NCBI GenBank assembly: GCA_963169165.1
Contig: CAUJFL010000054.1
Location: 1-54,576, forward strand
Direction of reading: 5' to 3'
Origin: Myxococcota bacterium
Lineage (GTDB): Bacteria > Myxococcota_A > Polyangia > Polyangiales > Polyangiaceae
DNA: 54,576 bases
Shown in pieces: positions 42,048 through 50,883 of this stretch; the stretch's first letter is position 1; every line of letters begins with the position of its first letter. Under the pieces are notes generated by a model that saw only the letters and a program-made list of their open reading frames with translations, was not told where the DNA came from and ran no database searches. The position numbers were made by a program, and so were the translations under genes.

Positions 42048-43103
42048 TAAGAAGCTGCCGTGCGCGACCAGGCCCGCGCCCGCCGGCGTGATGGCGAGGC
42101 GGGGCGGCGCGTGCGCGGACTCCTTCTTGCCGCCGAGCACGATCAGCGTCCCGCCCGCGCCGGCGGCGACCACGCCGCCGATGAGCAGCACGTTCGTGAT
42201 CGTGGCGAGCGACTTCGCGCTGTCATAGTCTGACCGGGCGCTCTCCGGGCACACGCTGCCGCGGCACTTGTCCTTGACGCTGCTCTCCTTGGACTTGGAC
42301 ATCAGGCCGGTGATGACGCCGCCCAGGATCATCGCCCCGCCGACGCCGGCGGCGACGTACCCCGCGGTCTTCATGCCCGAACCTGACGGAGGGGGCGCGT
42401 CCGTGGACGCGGTCGTCGGGACGGGCGCGGCGCTCGAGGGGGGGGGCGGCGCGCCGGTCGCGCTCGAGGGAGGGACGGGCGCCGCGACGGGTTTGTCAGT
42501 GAAGACGAACGTGTGCTCGAGCTGCTGGCCCGGGGCGAGATCGACGACCCACTCGACAGACTTGCCGTTCGCGGTCGCCTTGAAGGTGTGGTGGCCCGCC
42601 TTCACGCCGACGCTCAGCGCGCCGCCCTTCAGCATGTAGGTGTTGGTGAAGGCGCCGCTCGGCCGCTGGCGCGAGTCGCTCAAGGAGACGTCGGCCGTGA
42701 CGTCGGCCTTCAGCGTGAGCCTCGCCGCGCCGCTCTTGAGGACGCGAACGTCACGCTCGACCTGCTCGCGCTCGGCCGCGTCGATCTCCTTCCCGCCGCC
42801 CTTGAGGTACAGCTCGTAGTACTCGACCGCCTCGCCGTCGCGCTCGAGCTTCATCGCGGAGAGCGCCAGGTTGCCCAGCACCTTCCAGCTCTTCGATTTG
42901 TCGTAGGCGAGCTTGAATTGCAAGTACGCCTCCTGATAGCGCGCGCCGTCGGGGTCCTTGAGGAGGTCGACGCCCGCGCGGAAGTGCTCCTTGGCCTCGG
43001 CCGAGATCGCCCCGGAGGGGGCCTGGGCGAGGCCGAGCGGCGCGAGGGTCAGCGAAGCACAGAGCAGGGCGGAGACGACGAAGCGAGGAGAGAGGTTGCG
43101 CAT
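42048..43103 (-). CDS. TPR-type envelope protein, fused in frame to the next gene by a missing stop
   Basis: About 352 aa from ATG 43103. Signal peptide (LSPRFVVSALLCASLTLAPLGLAQA), a TPR-like helical part (AKEHFRAGVDLL...YQEAYLQFKLAYDKSKSWKVLGNLALSAMKLERDGEAVEYYELYL) and a beta part with PEGA-like strands (GHHTFKATANGKSVEWVVDLAPGQ). A Pro/Ser linker then leads to two hydrophobic segments (AGYVAAGVGGAMILGGVITGL, NVLLIGGVVAAGAGGTLIVLGG). Members of this myxobacterial plan usually stop just after a ...GLVAHGSF-like end. Here that position (42048-42050) is TTA, and the frame runs on for 14 more codons into the lipoprotein start. Confidence 0.75.
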
Positions 43104-43145
43104 GAATGAGGCTCTTGTGTGGGTTGCAGAGATCGTGCGGCGCGT

Positions 43146-46100
43146 TCAGGGGCTGGAGTAGGCGCACCGGAGGCCTATCCGCTCGGATGGCGTCCCGCTC
43201 GGCGCCGCGGTCCGCGCGGCCGCGCGGCCGAAGTACTTGCCGTCGGCGTAGCTCCCGCCGCGGACGCTGGCGTTGAAGTTTCCGTTGTTGGGGGGTGGCG
43301 GGCTGAAGCACCCCGCCTGGGTGCACGCGCCCGGCGGGTAGGCGTTCGACTGATCGAGCGTCCACTCGGCGAGGTTCCCCGCCAGGTCGACGAGCCCGTC
43401 GACCGAGAGGCCCAGCGGAGAGGCGCCTACTTGATGGACCGAGAAGCCACAGTCTTTCGAGTTGGCGTGACCGCAGGTGACGATCGTGTCGAGGAAGGGC
43501 ATCAGCCTGTCCTGTTCCGCCGCCGCCGCGGCGCTCTCCCACTCGGCCTCGAGGGGCAAGCGGCCGCCGTCCCAGAGGCAGAAGGCCTGAGCGACATACC
43601 AGCTCACACAGTTGATCGGCAAGAGCTCGTTCTTCCCGGGGCCGTCCGTCCAGGTGGCGGCACCACACTTCAGCTGGTTGGTCAGCTCTGTCTGGCTGGC
43701 CGGGAGGCGGCTGTTCCACTGGGGAGACCACCCCGTCGGGGGGATGTCGGTCATACGCCCGTCGCCGGCGCCGGGCATGTAAGGGTACACGTTGACGAAC
43801 TCGCGGAACCTCGAGACCGTCACCTCGTACTTGTCCAGGTAGACGGTCCCCATCGTCGCCTTCGTCTCGGGAGCCTCGCCGATCGACATGTCCGGGCCGG
43901 TGTAGCGATCGTCCGCGCCGAGTCCGTCCGCTCCCGTGCCGTTCTGTCCTCGGTAGAACGTGCCTCCGGAGGTCTGCGCGGTCGTGCAGCACGACTCGGG
44001 GTTGGTCAGCGGGTCGCCAGACGCCCCACCCAGGCCTCCCAGGCCCGCCATGCCACCTGCGCCGCCCGTGCCGCCCGCACCGCCCGCGCCGCCCGCGCCG
44101 ACGGAGCAGAGCGGCGAGCTGGAGCCGCAGCTCCAGTGGGGAGACACGCAGCCACCCTTGCGGCATACGTTTCCCAGGAAGCAGGAGCCCGACTGGGACC
44201 ACTGGCCGTTGGTACACTTGGAAATGGTCACGTCGTCCTCGCACCGAAATTGCCCCTCGATGCACGCCGCGCAGACGCCGTCGGAGCACACCCCTCCCGG
44301 GCACGGATTGCCAGTCAGCTTGTTCACCGAGGGGCCGCTGGGGGTGCAGATTTCCTGGGTGCAAGGGTTGCCGTCATCCAACGCGGGATCGGTCGGATCG
44401 AAGTCTGATTTGACGCTCCCGTTGCCGTCGCAGCTGCGCTTCATGCAGTCTCCGGGGATCTGGGAGACGGGGGTGCCGCTCGGCTTGTTGCCTGGTAGGC
44501 AGGCGCCGCTCGAACACGTGGGGACCGCGCACTCCGAGGGCACGCCGCACTGTTGGTTTCCGGTGCATTGCACGCAGCTCCCGGCGCCGATACAGAACGG
44601 CTGGTTGCTGGGGCAGTCGGACAGTGAATACTGTCCGTTCACGCAGGTGGCGATCTGGTTGTTGGAGCAGGTGTTGGGCGAACCGACCTGGCAGGTCCCG
44701 CACACGCCGGCGGTGCAGGTGCCGCCGTTGTTGCACGTCGTGCCGTCGGGCTCGTTCACGAACGCCGGGCCGCCCGGCCCGCAGGCGGGTCTCGTGCAGG
44801 CGTTGCCGTCGTCCGTCGGCAGATCGCCGGGCTGGAATATCGGGACCGCGGCGCCTTTCCCGTCGCACGCGAGCGAGGAGCAGTCGTTTGGCTTGGGATC
44901 GTCGAGGGCGGTGCCCGACGGCTTGTTGTTCTGCTTGCAGCTGCCGGCGTCGCACGCGAACGTCTGGCAGGCAGAGTCGACGCCGCAGTCGGCCGCCGCC
45001 TGGCACTGCACGCACTGCCCCTGTCCGATGCAGAACGGGGCGGCCGGGCCGCAGGCGGTCTTCGTCAGGCTCTTGCCGTCCACCCCGCAGACCGCGCGCG
45101 TGGCCTGATCCGAGCACGACTCGGCGCCCGGCGTGCAGGTGTTGCACTGGCCGAGCGACTGGTTGCACATCCCGGGCGCGCAGCTGGACTGTTTCTCGTA
45201 GCCGGTCTCGTCTGCCTTGCAACGCTGCAGCTCGTCGCCCGCGCACTTGTAGGCGCCGGCGATGCAGGTCTTGGTGGTGCACGCGCCGGCGTCGGGGTTG
45301 CACTCGGCGACCGTGGCGCAGTCTTGCTTGTCGTCGAAGCCGCTGTGGTCCGCCTTGCAGACCCTGAGCTTCGCGCCGCTGCAGACGTGCTCGTTGTCGT
45401 CGCACACGGCGCACTTGTCACCCGTGCCCTTCTGGCAGAGCGAGGCCGAGGCGCAGGTGATCTTGGTCGAGGTGACGAGGTCGGCGCCGCACGTCACGCG
45501 GTCGACGCCGTCGCAGACCGACTCGCCCGGCTTCTTGCCTTGGCAGGCCGGGACGACAGGCGCGCAGACCGCGGAGGGGGCGCTGGTGTCGCAGAGCTGG
45601 CCCGTGGGGCACGTCTTGTTGGAGCTCCAGACCGAGTCGACGCACTTCATCAGGACCGACGACGCGTGACCGTTGCACGCGACCGCGCCCTCGGGGCTGC
45701 ACGGTCCGCCCAGCGTGGGCGCGCCGCCGGTGCCGCCTCCGCCCGCGCCACCTCCGCCCTGCCCCGCGCCGGCCTGTCCACCCTGCCCGGCGCCGCCCTG
45801 CGGGGCGCCACCAGGGCCGCCTCCTCCCTGGCCAGCGGTCCCTCCGTGCCCGCCCTTGCCGCCGGCACCACACTTCGGTCCCACGGGGCAGACGGCGTCG
45901 CAATTGCCACAGAGACAGATCGAGAGGGCCGCGACGTTCGGCTTCGCCGCGCACGCTGGGCCGGGGTCGAGCACGCAGGCCACGCACGCGGGATCTTGCT
46001 GGCACGCGGTCGTCAGCGCGTCGCACTTGTCATGCGCGCAGGTCAGGCATTCGAGCGGGAGCTGCGGCATCCCTCCCTGTCCCGCGCCGCCCAGCGCGCC

Positions 46101-46295
46101 GCCCGCGACGCCGCCCACACCCGCCGTCTGACCCGCGCCCCCGGCCTTTCCGCCGGCCGCGCCCGCCTGGCCGGTCGCGTGGAACTGTTCGTCGGGGATG
46201 AACGCGAGATCGCCGTCCACGCCGCAGCCGACGGCCCACGTGAGCGCGACCAGCGAAGAGAGCCCCCCGAGAGTCCGTGATGCAAAGCGGTTCAT
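43146..46295 (-). CDS. Large Cys-rich SUMF1-domain lipoprotein, paralogue 2
   Basis: 1049 aa from ATG 46295; the open frame further upstream is antisense to hemB and is rejected. Lipobox AVGC, with N-terminus closely matching paralogue 1 (WAVGCGVDGDLAFIPDEQF). Then comes the shared Cys module (CLTCAHDKCDALTTAC...CLCGNCDAVC) and a Gly-rich linker. About 600 residues follow of short Cys-rich EGF-like or VWC-like units (repeating G..C....C......C patterns such as CNTCTPGAESCSDQATRAVC). A second Gly-rich linker leads to a C-terminal SUMF1 domain (YLDKYEVTVSRFREFV, PINCVSWYVAQAFCLWDGGRLPLEAEWE, DLAGNLAEWTLD, SVRGGSY). A long surface adhesin-like rod is inferred. Confidence 0.85.
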   Translation of the reverse strand: MNRFASRTLGGLSSLVALTWAVGCGVDGDLAFIPDEQFHATGQAGAAGGKAGGAGQTAGVGGVAGGALGGAGQGGMPQLPLECLTCAHDKCDALTTACQQDPACVACVLDPGPACAAKPNVAALSICLCGNCDAVCPVGPKCGAGGKGGHGGTAGQGGGGPGGAPQGGAGQGGQAGAGQGGGGAGGGGTGGAPTLGGPCSPEGAVACNGHASSVLMKCVDSVWSSNKTCPTGQLCDTSAPSAVCAPVVPACQGKKPGESVCDGVDRVTCGADLVTSTKITCASASLCQKGTGDKCAVCDDNEHVCSGAKLRVCKADHSGFDDKQDCATVAECNPDAGACTTKTCIAGAYKCAGDELQRCKADETGYEKQSSCAPGMCNQSLGQCNTCTPGAESCSDQATRAVCGVDGKSLTKTACGPAAPFCIGQGQCVQCQAAADCGVDSACQTFACDAGSCKQNNKPSGTALDDPKPNDCSSLACDGKGAAVPIFQPGDLPTDDGNACTRPACGPGGPAFVNEPDGTTCNNGGTCTAGVCGTCQVGSPNTCSNNQIATCVNGQYSLSDCPSNQPFCIGAGSCVQCTGNQQCGVPSECAVPTCSSGACLPGNKPSGTPVSQIPGDCMKRSCDGNGSVKSDFDPTDPALDDGNPCTQEICTPSGPSVNKLTGNPCPGGVCSDGVCAACIEGQFRCEDDVTISKCTNGQWSQSGSCFLGNVCRKGGCVSPHWSCGSSSPLCSVGAGGAGGAGGTGGAGGMAGLGGLGGASGDPLTNPESCCTTAQTSGGTFYRGQNGTGADGLGADDRYTGPDMSIGEAPETKATMGTVYLDKYEVTVSRFREFVNVYPYMPGAGDGRMTDIPPTGWSPQWNSRLPASQTELTNQLKCGAATWTDGPGKNELLPINCVSWYVAQAFCLWDGGRLPLEAEWESAAAAAEQDRLMPFLDTIVTCGHANSKDCGFSVHQVGASPLGLSVDGLVDLAGNLAEWTLDQSNAYPPGACTQAGCFSPPPPNNGNFNASVRGGSYADGKYFGRAAARTAAPSGTPSERIGLRCAYSSP

Positions 46296-46424
46296 GGTCC
46301 GCCAACGTACCCCATACGAACGGATTTTTCTCGCGGGGATCGACGCCGCGCGGCGCTTTGCGCAGACTGCGCAACCATCGAACCCGCTGGCCGCACGGGG
46401 CGAAAGGCGGTAGCCCGACGGGCG

Positions 46425-47411
46425 ATGCCCTTTCCGGTCGAGCGGCCGCGGCGACTGCGGCGAACCTCCGCCCTGCGCGCGCTCGTGCGCGAGACCGTCG
46501 TCACGCCGCGCGATCTCGTGCTGCCGATGTTCTTCCACGCGGGGCTGGTCGAGCCGCGGCCGATCGCGACGATGCCGGGGGTCGACCAGCTGCCGGTGTC
46601 TCACGCCGCGCGCGCCGCCAGGGAGGCCGCGACGCTCGGGCTCGGCGGCGTGATGCTGTTCGGGCTGCCCGTCGCCAAGGACGAGCGCGGCGAGCGCGGC
46701 GCCGATCCCGACGGCCCCGTGCCCCGCGCGATCCGCGAGATGAAGTCGGCCGCGCCAGGGCTGGTGGTGATGGCTGACGTCTGCGTCGACGAGTACACGA
46801 CCCACGGGCACTGCGGCGTGCTGCGGACCGCGCCCGACGGCGCGGTCGACGTCGACAACGACGCGACGCTCGACGTGCTGTCGCGCATCGCGCTCGCCTA
46901 CGCCGAGGCAGGGGCCGACGTCGTCGCGCCGAGCGACATGATGGACGGGCGCGTCGGCGCGATCCGGGCGGCGCTCGACGGCGTGGGGTTCACGGACACG
47001 GCCATCCTGTCCTACGCGGTGAAGTATGCGTCGGCGTTCTACGGACCGTTCCGCGACGCGGCCGACTGCGCGCCGCAGTTCGGCGACCGCGCGGGCTACC
47101 AGATGGACCCGGGCAACGCGCGCGAGGCGTCGCGCGAGGCGCGCCTCGACGAGCAAGAGGGCGCCGACATGCTGATGGTGAAGCCGGCGCTGCCGTACCT
47201 CGACGTGCTGAGCAAGGTGCGCGAGGCGACCTCGCTGCCGGTCGCCGCCTACAACGTGAGCGGCGAGTACGCGATGCTGAAGGCCGCTGTCTCGGCCGGT
47301 ATGCTCGACGAACCGCGCGCGGTGCTCGAGGTGCTGACGTCGATCCGCCGCGCGGGCGCCGACTTCATCTTGACGTACCACGCGGCCTTCGCGGCGGGGC
47401 TCCTCGGATGA
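46425..47411 (+). CDS. hemB: Delta-aminolevulinic acid dehydratase (porphobilinogen synthase)
   Basis: 328 aa from ATG 46425, normal length. Joins two 5-aminolevulinate molecules to porphobilinogen in tetrapyrrole synthesis. Schiff-base lysines are present in SYAVKYASAFYGPFRDAA and MLMVKPALPYLD. The metal loop reads DVCVDEYTTHGHCG: two of the three Cys of the zinc type, with Asp in place of the middle Cys, an arrangement also known from other bacteria. Product feeds heme and corrinoid synthesis. Followed by a lipoprotein gene overlapping by 4 bp. Confidence 0.96.
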   Translation: MPFPVERPRRLRRTSALRALVRETVVTPRDLVLPMFFHAGLVEPRPIATMPGVDQLPVSHAARAAREAATLGLGGVMLFGLPVAKDERGERGADPDGPVPRAIREMKSAAPGLVVMADVCVDEYTTHGHCGVLRTAPDGAVDVDNDATLDVLSRIALAYAEAGADVVAPSDMMDGRVGAIRAALDGVGFTDTAILSYAVKYASAFYGPFRDAADCAPQFGDRAGYQMDPGNAREASREARLDEQEGADMLMVKPALPYLDVLSKVREATSLPVAAYNVSGEYAMLKAAVSAGMLDEPRAVLEVLTSIRRAGADFILTYHAAFAAGLLG

Positions 47412-47872
47412 TCGCGCGTCGCGCGCTCGCGTACGGCGTCGCGGCGCTCGCGCTCCTCGCGGCCTCGGGCGTGACCGGGTGCAACGAGATGGGCTGCGAC
47501 TCGAGCCCTGAGGCCAACCCCCCCGCAGATTTTCAGGGCGGCGAGGTGCTCACCACCAAGGGCGGCCCGGTGTACCGCTCGAGCGCCGCGGACGGCGAGC
47601 ACCTCAACTTCACGGCGGGCGCGCAGTTTCGCGTGCACCACCAGCTCGGCGGCGTCCCGCAGTCGGTCCAGGTCTGGGTCTCGTTCAGCGCGAACGGCAC
47701 GAAGGACGGCAACGAGGCGCTGCCCGCCGGAAACATGGCCGAGGTGCTCTGCGTCAACGAGGACTTCATCCTCATCCGCAACGACTCGTGCGGCGAGTAC
47801 TGGCTGAGGATCGTCGCGAGCGATCCGGTCGCGCCGATGACGGCAGGATCGCTCGACTCGACGTGCCCGTGA
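47408..47872 (+). CDS. Small lipoprotein
   Basis: 154 aa from ATG 47408, whose ATGA overlaps the hemB stop. Signal peptide with lipobox VTGC. Mature part is beta-rich and has several Cys (CNEMGCDSS, EVLCVNEDFILIRNDSCGEYWLRIV, C-terminal STCP). No known family recognised. Coupling to hemB may only mean shared expression. Convergent with the FHA gene without spacing. Confidence 0.75.
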   Translation: MIARRALAYGVAALALLAASGVTGCNEMGCDSSPEANPPADFQGGEVLTTKGGPVYRSSAADGEHLNFTAGAQFRVHHQLGGVPQSVQVWVSFSANGTKDGNEALPAGNMAEVLCVNEDFILIRNDSCGEYWLRIVASDPVAPMTAGSLDSTCP

Positions 47873-48916
47873 CTACGAGTTCAGCTCGACGCGCAGCAGC
47901 TTGCGCCCGAGGAACACGTAGTCGCCGTGACCGAGCGGGTGCTCGCCGTGGACGCGCGCGTAGGTGCCGTTGCGGCTGCCGAGATCGGTGAGCGTGTAGC
48001 GACCGCCGGCGTCGTCGATCCGGCAGTGCGCGCCCGACATGTAGATGTCGCCGGGGAAATTGAGATCACCGCCCTCGCGCCCGACCGTCAGCGACGGCCC
48101 GCGGGCGCACACGGTCATGCCGAGCGAGCCGCCCTCGAGCAGCTGGGTGATCCGGAACGGGCTCGGGTACTTGGGCGACGAGTAGAACTGCGTGCCCTCG
48201 GCGTCGCCGCCGTCGGTCGCGCGTGGCGTCGGATCGAGCCGGAACACCTGCTCACCGGCCAGGAAGGTGTCGCTCATCGCGAGGTCGACCGTGCCACGGA
48301 CGCGCACGAACACGCCGTTGAGCGAGCCCTCGTCGCGGACGAACAGGCGCGCGTCTCGGTAGAAGAAGTTCGCGTGCTTCGGCGAGATGAAGCGATCGTC
48401 GGGGAACTCGATCCCGCCGCGGCGCCCCGCCACGTGCTGCTCCTGCTTCAGGTGGTACGCGAGCCCCTCGAGCCCCTCGCCGCGGATCACCACGATCCGG
48501 GCGTGCTTGGGGTTCTGCATCTCGCTGAAGTAGCGCTCCTGCGCCTGGGCGATCTCGGCCGGCGTCTCGGCGCCGCAGCGGCCGCAGAATTTATGCCCCG
48601 ACGGGACGGGCGTGTAGCACTGCCAGCAGAGGTAGTGTCGAGCCTGATCCATGAGTTCCTCCTGAGATAGGTGTGCGTACGACGGGGCCTTCTTGAGCCT
48701 CGATCCGGTGGTGCTGCGAGGCGCGGCAGAATCGCCGGTCTTCGCCCGCAAGGGAAGGGGGTCGGCGGTGACGCCGACGGGCGCCGTCTGCGCGCGCGAC
48801 GGGCGCTGCGGCGGAGGCTGGAACAGCGCGAGCGCCTGCCCACACCCGCACGTGGGCGTGCCCATGGGCGCGTAGAGGTCGCACGCACCGCAGACGATGC
48901 CGATCTCGAAGTCCAT
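47873..48916 (-). CDS. Double FHA-domain protein with zinc ribbons
   Basis: 347 aa from ATG 48916 (a TTG at 48964 would add 16 residues). Two Cys-pair ribbons: CGACDLYAPMGTPTCGCG near the start and CWQCYTPVPSGHKFCGRCG at about 100-120. Two FHA domains follow: residues about 160-225 (RRGGIEFPDDRFISPKHANFFYRDARLFVRDEGSLNGVFVRV) and about 270-340 (VGREGGDLNFPGDIYMSGAHCRIDDAGGRYTLTDLGSRNGTYARV), both with the G-R...S..H...D..S.NG core. FHA domains bind phosphothreonine, so a role downstream of Ser/Thr kinases is likely. Cytosolic. Same strand and just downstream of dnaA. Confidence 0.88.
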   Translation of the reverse strand: MDFEIGIVCGACDLYAPMGTPTCGCGQALALFQPPPQRPSRAQTAPVGVTADPLPLRAKTGDSAAPRSTTGSRLKKAPSYAHLSQEELMDQARHYLCWQCYTPVPSGHKFCGRCGAETPAEIAQAQERYFSEMQNPKHARIVVIRGEGLEGLAYHLKQEQHVAGRRGGIEFPDDRFISPKHANFFYRDARLFVRDEGSLNGVFVRVRGTVDLAMSDTFLAGEQVFRLDPTPRATDGGDAEGTQFYSSPKYPSPFRITQLLEGGSLGMTVCARGPSLTVGREGGDLNFPGDIYMSGAHCRIDDAGGRYTLTDLGSRNGTYARVHGEHPLGHGDYVFLGRKLLRVELNS

Positions 48917-48979
48917 CAGGTCGAGCCGGGGCGCACGGTACTTTCGGCCGTCGGGGACGGTCAAGCAGCGCGCGCTCGC

Positions 48980-50386
48980 TCAGCGGGCCAGCCGCTTCTC
49001 GATCGCGTCGAGGTGCGCGCGGAGCTGCTGATCGGTGCGCCGCAGCTCGCCCACCTTGCGGACCGCGCTCATCACGGTCGTGTGGTCCTTGCCGAACGCG
49101 CGCCCGAGCTCGGGGAAGCTGACGTTCAGGCGCATCTTCGCGAGGTACATCGCGACGTGCCGCGCGAGCGCGATCGAGCGGTGGCGATCGGTCGACAGCA
49201 GATCGCTCGAGCGGACGTGGAAATGGTGGCAGACCGCGCGCTGGATGTCATCGAGGGTGGTCAGCTTCTTCGCGCCCTGCACCTGCGACAGCTCGGCCTC
49301 GACGAACTCGAGATCGATCTCGCGCGACGTGAGCGACGCCTTCACGGCGAGCCGCACGAGCGTGCCCTCGAGCTCGCGGACGTTGGCGCTGATCGTCTGC
49401 GCGAGCAAGAGCGCGACGTCGGCTCGCAGCGACAGCCCCTCGGACTCGGCCTTCTTGCGGACGATCGCCGCGCGCGTCTCGAGCTCGGGCACCTGGATGT
49501 CGGCGACGAGCCCCCACGAGAACCGCGAGACGAGCCGCTCTTCCATCCGCTCGAGCGCCTGCGGATATTTGTCGCTCGTGACGACGATCGGGCGATCTCG
49601 CTCGTGCAGCGCGTTGAACGTGTGGAAGAACTCTTCCTGGGTCTGCTCGCGGCCCGCGAGGAACTGGACGTCGTCGACGAGCAGGATGTCGCACTGCGAG
49701 CGGTAGCGCTCGCGGAAGGCGTCCATCTTCTTGTTCTGGATGGCCGCGATGAACTCGTTGGTGAACCGCTCGGCCGACACATACACGATGCGCTTGTCGG
49801 GGCTCGCCTCGCGGACCTGGTGCGCGATCGCCTGCATCAGGTGGGTCTTGCCGAGGCCGGTCCCGCCGCACAAAAATAGCGGGCTGTACCTGCGCCCCCC
49901 GCCCCCGGCCGCCGCGACGGCCGCCGCGTGGGCGAGCTGGTTCGACGGGCCGACGACGAAGTTCACGAAGGTGTACTGCTGGTTGAGCCCCTCGGGCGGC
50001 TCGGGCGGCGGGGCGGGCGCCTGCTGCGCGTGGCGCGCGGGCAGGCTCGGGGACGACGGCGGCGGCGCGACGCTGGCGCGCACGCGGGGGCGCGACGACG
50101 GCGCTTCGTCGGTGACACGCCCGAGCGGCCGCTCGATCGCGCCGAGCGTCCACACGAGCTGGATCGACAGGTCCGTCGCTCCCCGCAGGTGCTCGACGAC
50201 CGACGGCAGGTAGTGATCACACACCCAGTCACGGTGAAACGCGTCGCGCGCGCGAAGGCAGACGACGCCGTCGGTCAGCGACTCGAGCTGCACGCCGGAG
50301 AACCAGCGATCGAACGTCGCCGGTGAGAGCCCGCGCGTGGCCGCGAGCGCGGCCTCCCAGGCCTGGTTCAGAAGGGCTTCGTGCAT
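48980..50386 (-). CDS. dnaA: Chromosomal replication initiator DnaA
   Basis: 468 aa from ATG 50386; the open frame to 50476 would run over the DnaA-box palindrome, so 50386 is preferred although no clear ribosome site is seen. Domain I (NQAWEAALAATRGLSPATFDRWFSG), a Pro-rich domain II, AAA+ domain with FLCGGTGLGKTHLMQAIAHQV (Walker A), ILLVDDVQFLAGREQTQEEFFHTFNAL (Walker B), and DNA-binding domain IV with RHRSIALARHVAMYLAK and FGKDHTTVMSAVRKV. It unwinds the origin and regulates itself. dnaN and the usual rpmH/yidC neighbours are absent here. Confidence 0.97.
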   Translation of the reverse strand: MHEALLNQAWEAALAATRGLSPATFDRWFSGVQLESLTDGVVCLRARDAFHRDWVCDHYLPSVVEHLRGATDLSIQLVWTLGAIERPLGRVTDEAPSSRPRVRASVAPPPSSPSLPARHAQQAPAPPPEPPEGLNQQYTFVNFVVGPSNQLAHAAAVAAAGGGGRRYSPLFLCGGTGLGKTHLMQAIAHQVREASPDKRIVYVSAERFTNEFIAAIQNKKMDAFRERYRSQCDILLVDDVQFLAGREQTQEEFFHTFNALHERDRPIVVTSDKYPQALERMEERLVSRFSWGLVADIQVPELETRAAIVRKKAESEGLSLRADVALLLAQTISANVRELEGTLVRLAVKASLTSREIDLEFVEAELSQVQGAKKLTTLDDIQRAVCHHFHVRSSDLLSTDRHRSIALARHVAMYLAKMRLNVSFPELGRAFGKDHTTVMSAVRKVGELRRTDQQLRAHLDAIEKRLAR

Positions 50387-50421
50387 TGAGAGGGTTGGTT
50401 TCGTGGACAAAGATTTCCCCA

Positions 50422-50446
50422 GGTTCTCCACAGCCTGTGGAGAACC
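50422..50446. promoter_or_regulatory. Palindrome containing two inverted DnaA-box-like sites
   Basis: Arms GGTTCTCCACAG and CTGTGGAGAACC are perfect 12-bp inverted repeats around one C. Each contains TTCTCCACA, one base off the DnaA-box consensus TTATCCACA. It begins 36 bp before the dnaA start, so DnaA binding here would repress its own gene or mark an origin element. Confidence 0.65.
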
Positions 50447-50623
50447 CATGACCCCGCTGCGCGCTCCGCGACTCACCCCTGAGGTCGGCTGGAGCTGCCC
50501 TGGCAGGGCATGGGAGGGTGGCCTCCCCGGCGGCGTGGGCGGGTGCGCTGCATCGCGGAAACTTGGTTACCAGAGCTTCTCTCGCGGCGTCTATCCCCAC
50601 GTTGCCGTTTCGTCCTGGAGGCT

Positions 50624-50642
50624 ATGATTTACGGCAAATCAT
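50624..50642. repeat. A/T-rich inverted repeat
   Basis: ATGATTT and AAATCAT are perfect 7-bp arms around ACGGC. It is an operator-like site with no identified protein, lying between dnaA and the outer-membrane protein gene. Confidence 0.5.
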
Positions 50643-50883
50643 CGCGATCGAGGCCGCCCTGTCGAGACCTCGGGTGCGGCGGCGCGGCCCGCGCGTTCGC
50701 GGCGCGCGGGCAATCGCCGCGCGGACGGTCGACGGCGCGCGCGCCCGCCCTTGGTTTGTAGCGTGATGCCGATGTCAAGGGACGCATTTGGTGGCGATCG
50801 CGGCGCGGACGGGGGGCGTCCGCGCGCGGAGGGCCGAAAATTTGGCCCAGCCGGGGCGCGGACGATAGCGAGCCGGGGATCCG

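Larger units (their letters stand above)
50387..50883. promoter_or_regulatory. 497-bp dnaA upstream region, candidate regulatory/origin region
   Basis: No gene fits here. It holds the 25-bp palindrome with two DnaA-box-like sites (50422-50446), a weaker TTTGTCCAC-like site nearby on the minus strand, an A/T-richer palindrome ATGATTT-acggc-AAATCAT (50624-50642), and a GGGCC/GGCCC inverted repeat around AAAATTT (50831-50848) before the divergent gene. It could be a dnaA promoter with autoregulation or part of the origin. Too few boxes are visible to call oriC. Confidence 0.45.

Noticed and set aside
46296..47381. N-terminal extension of the large Cys-rich lipoprotein to 47381
   Set aside because: The added 362 codons are antisense to hemB and precede a clean lipoprotein signal at 46295.
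50387..50883. Definite oriC
   Set aside because: Only one pair of near-consensus DnaA boxes and no clear A/T-rich unwinding element; recorded only as a candidate regulatory region.
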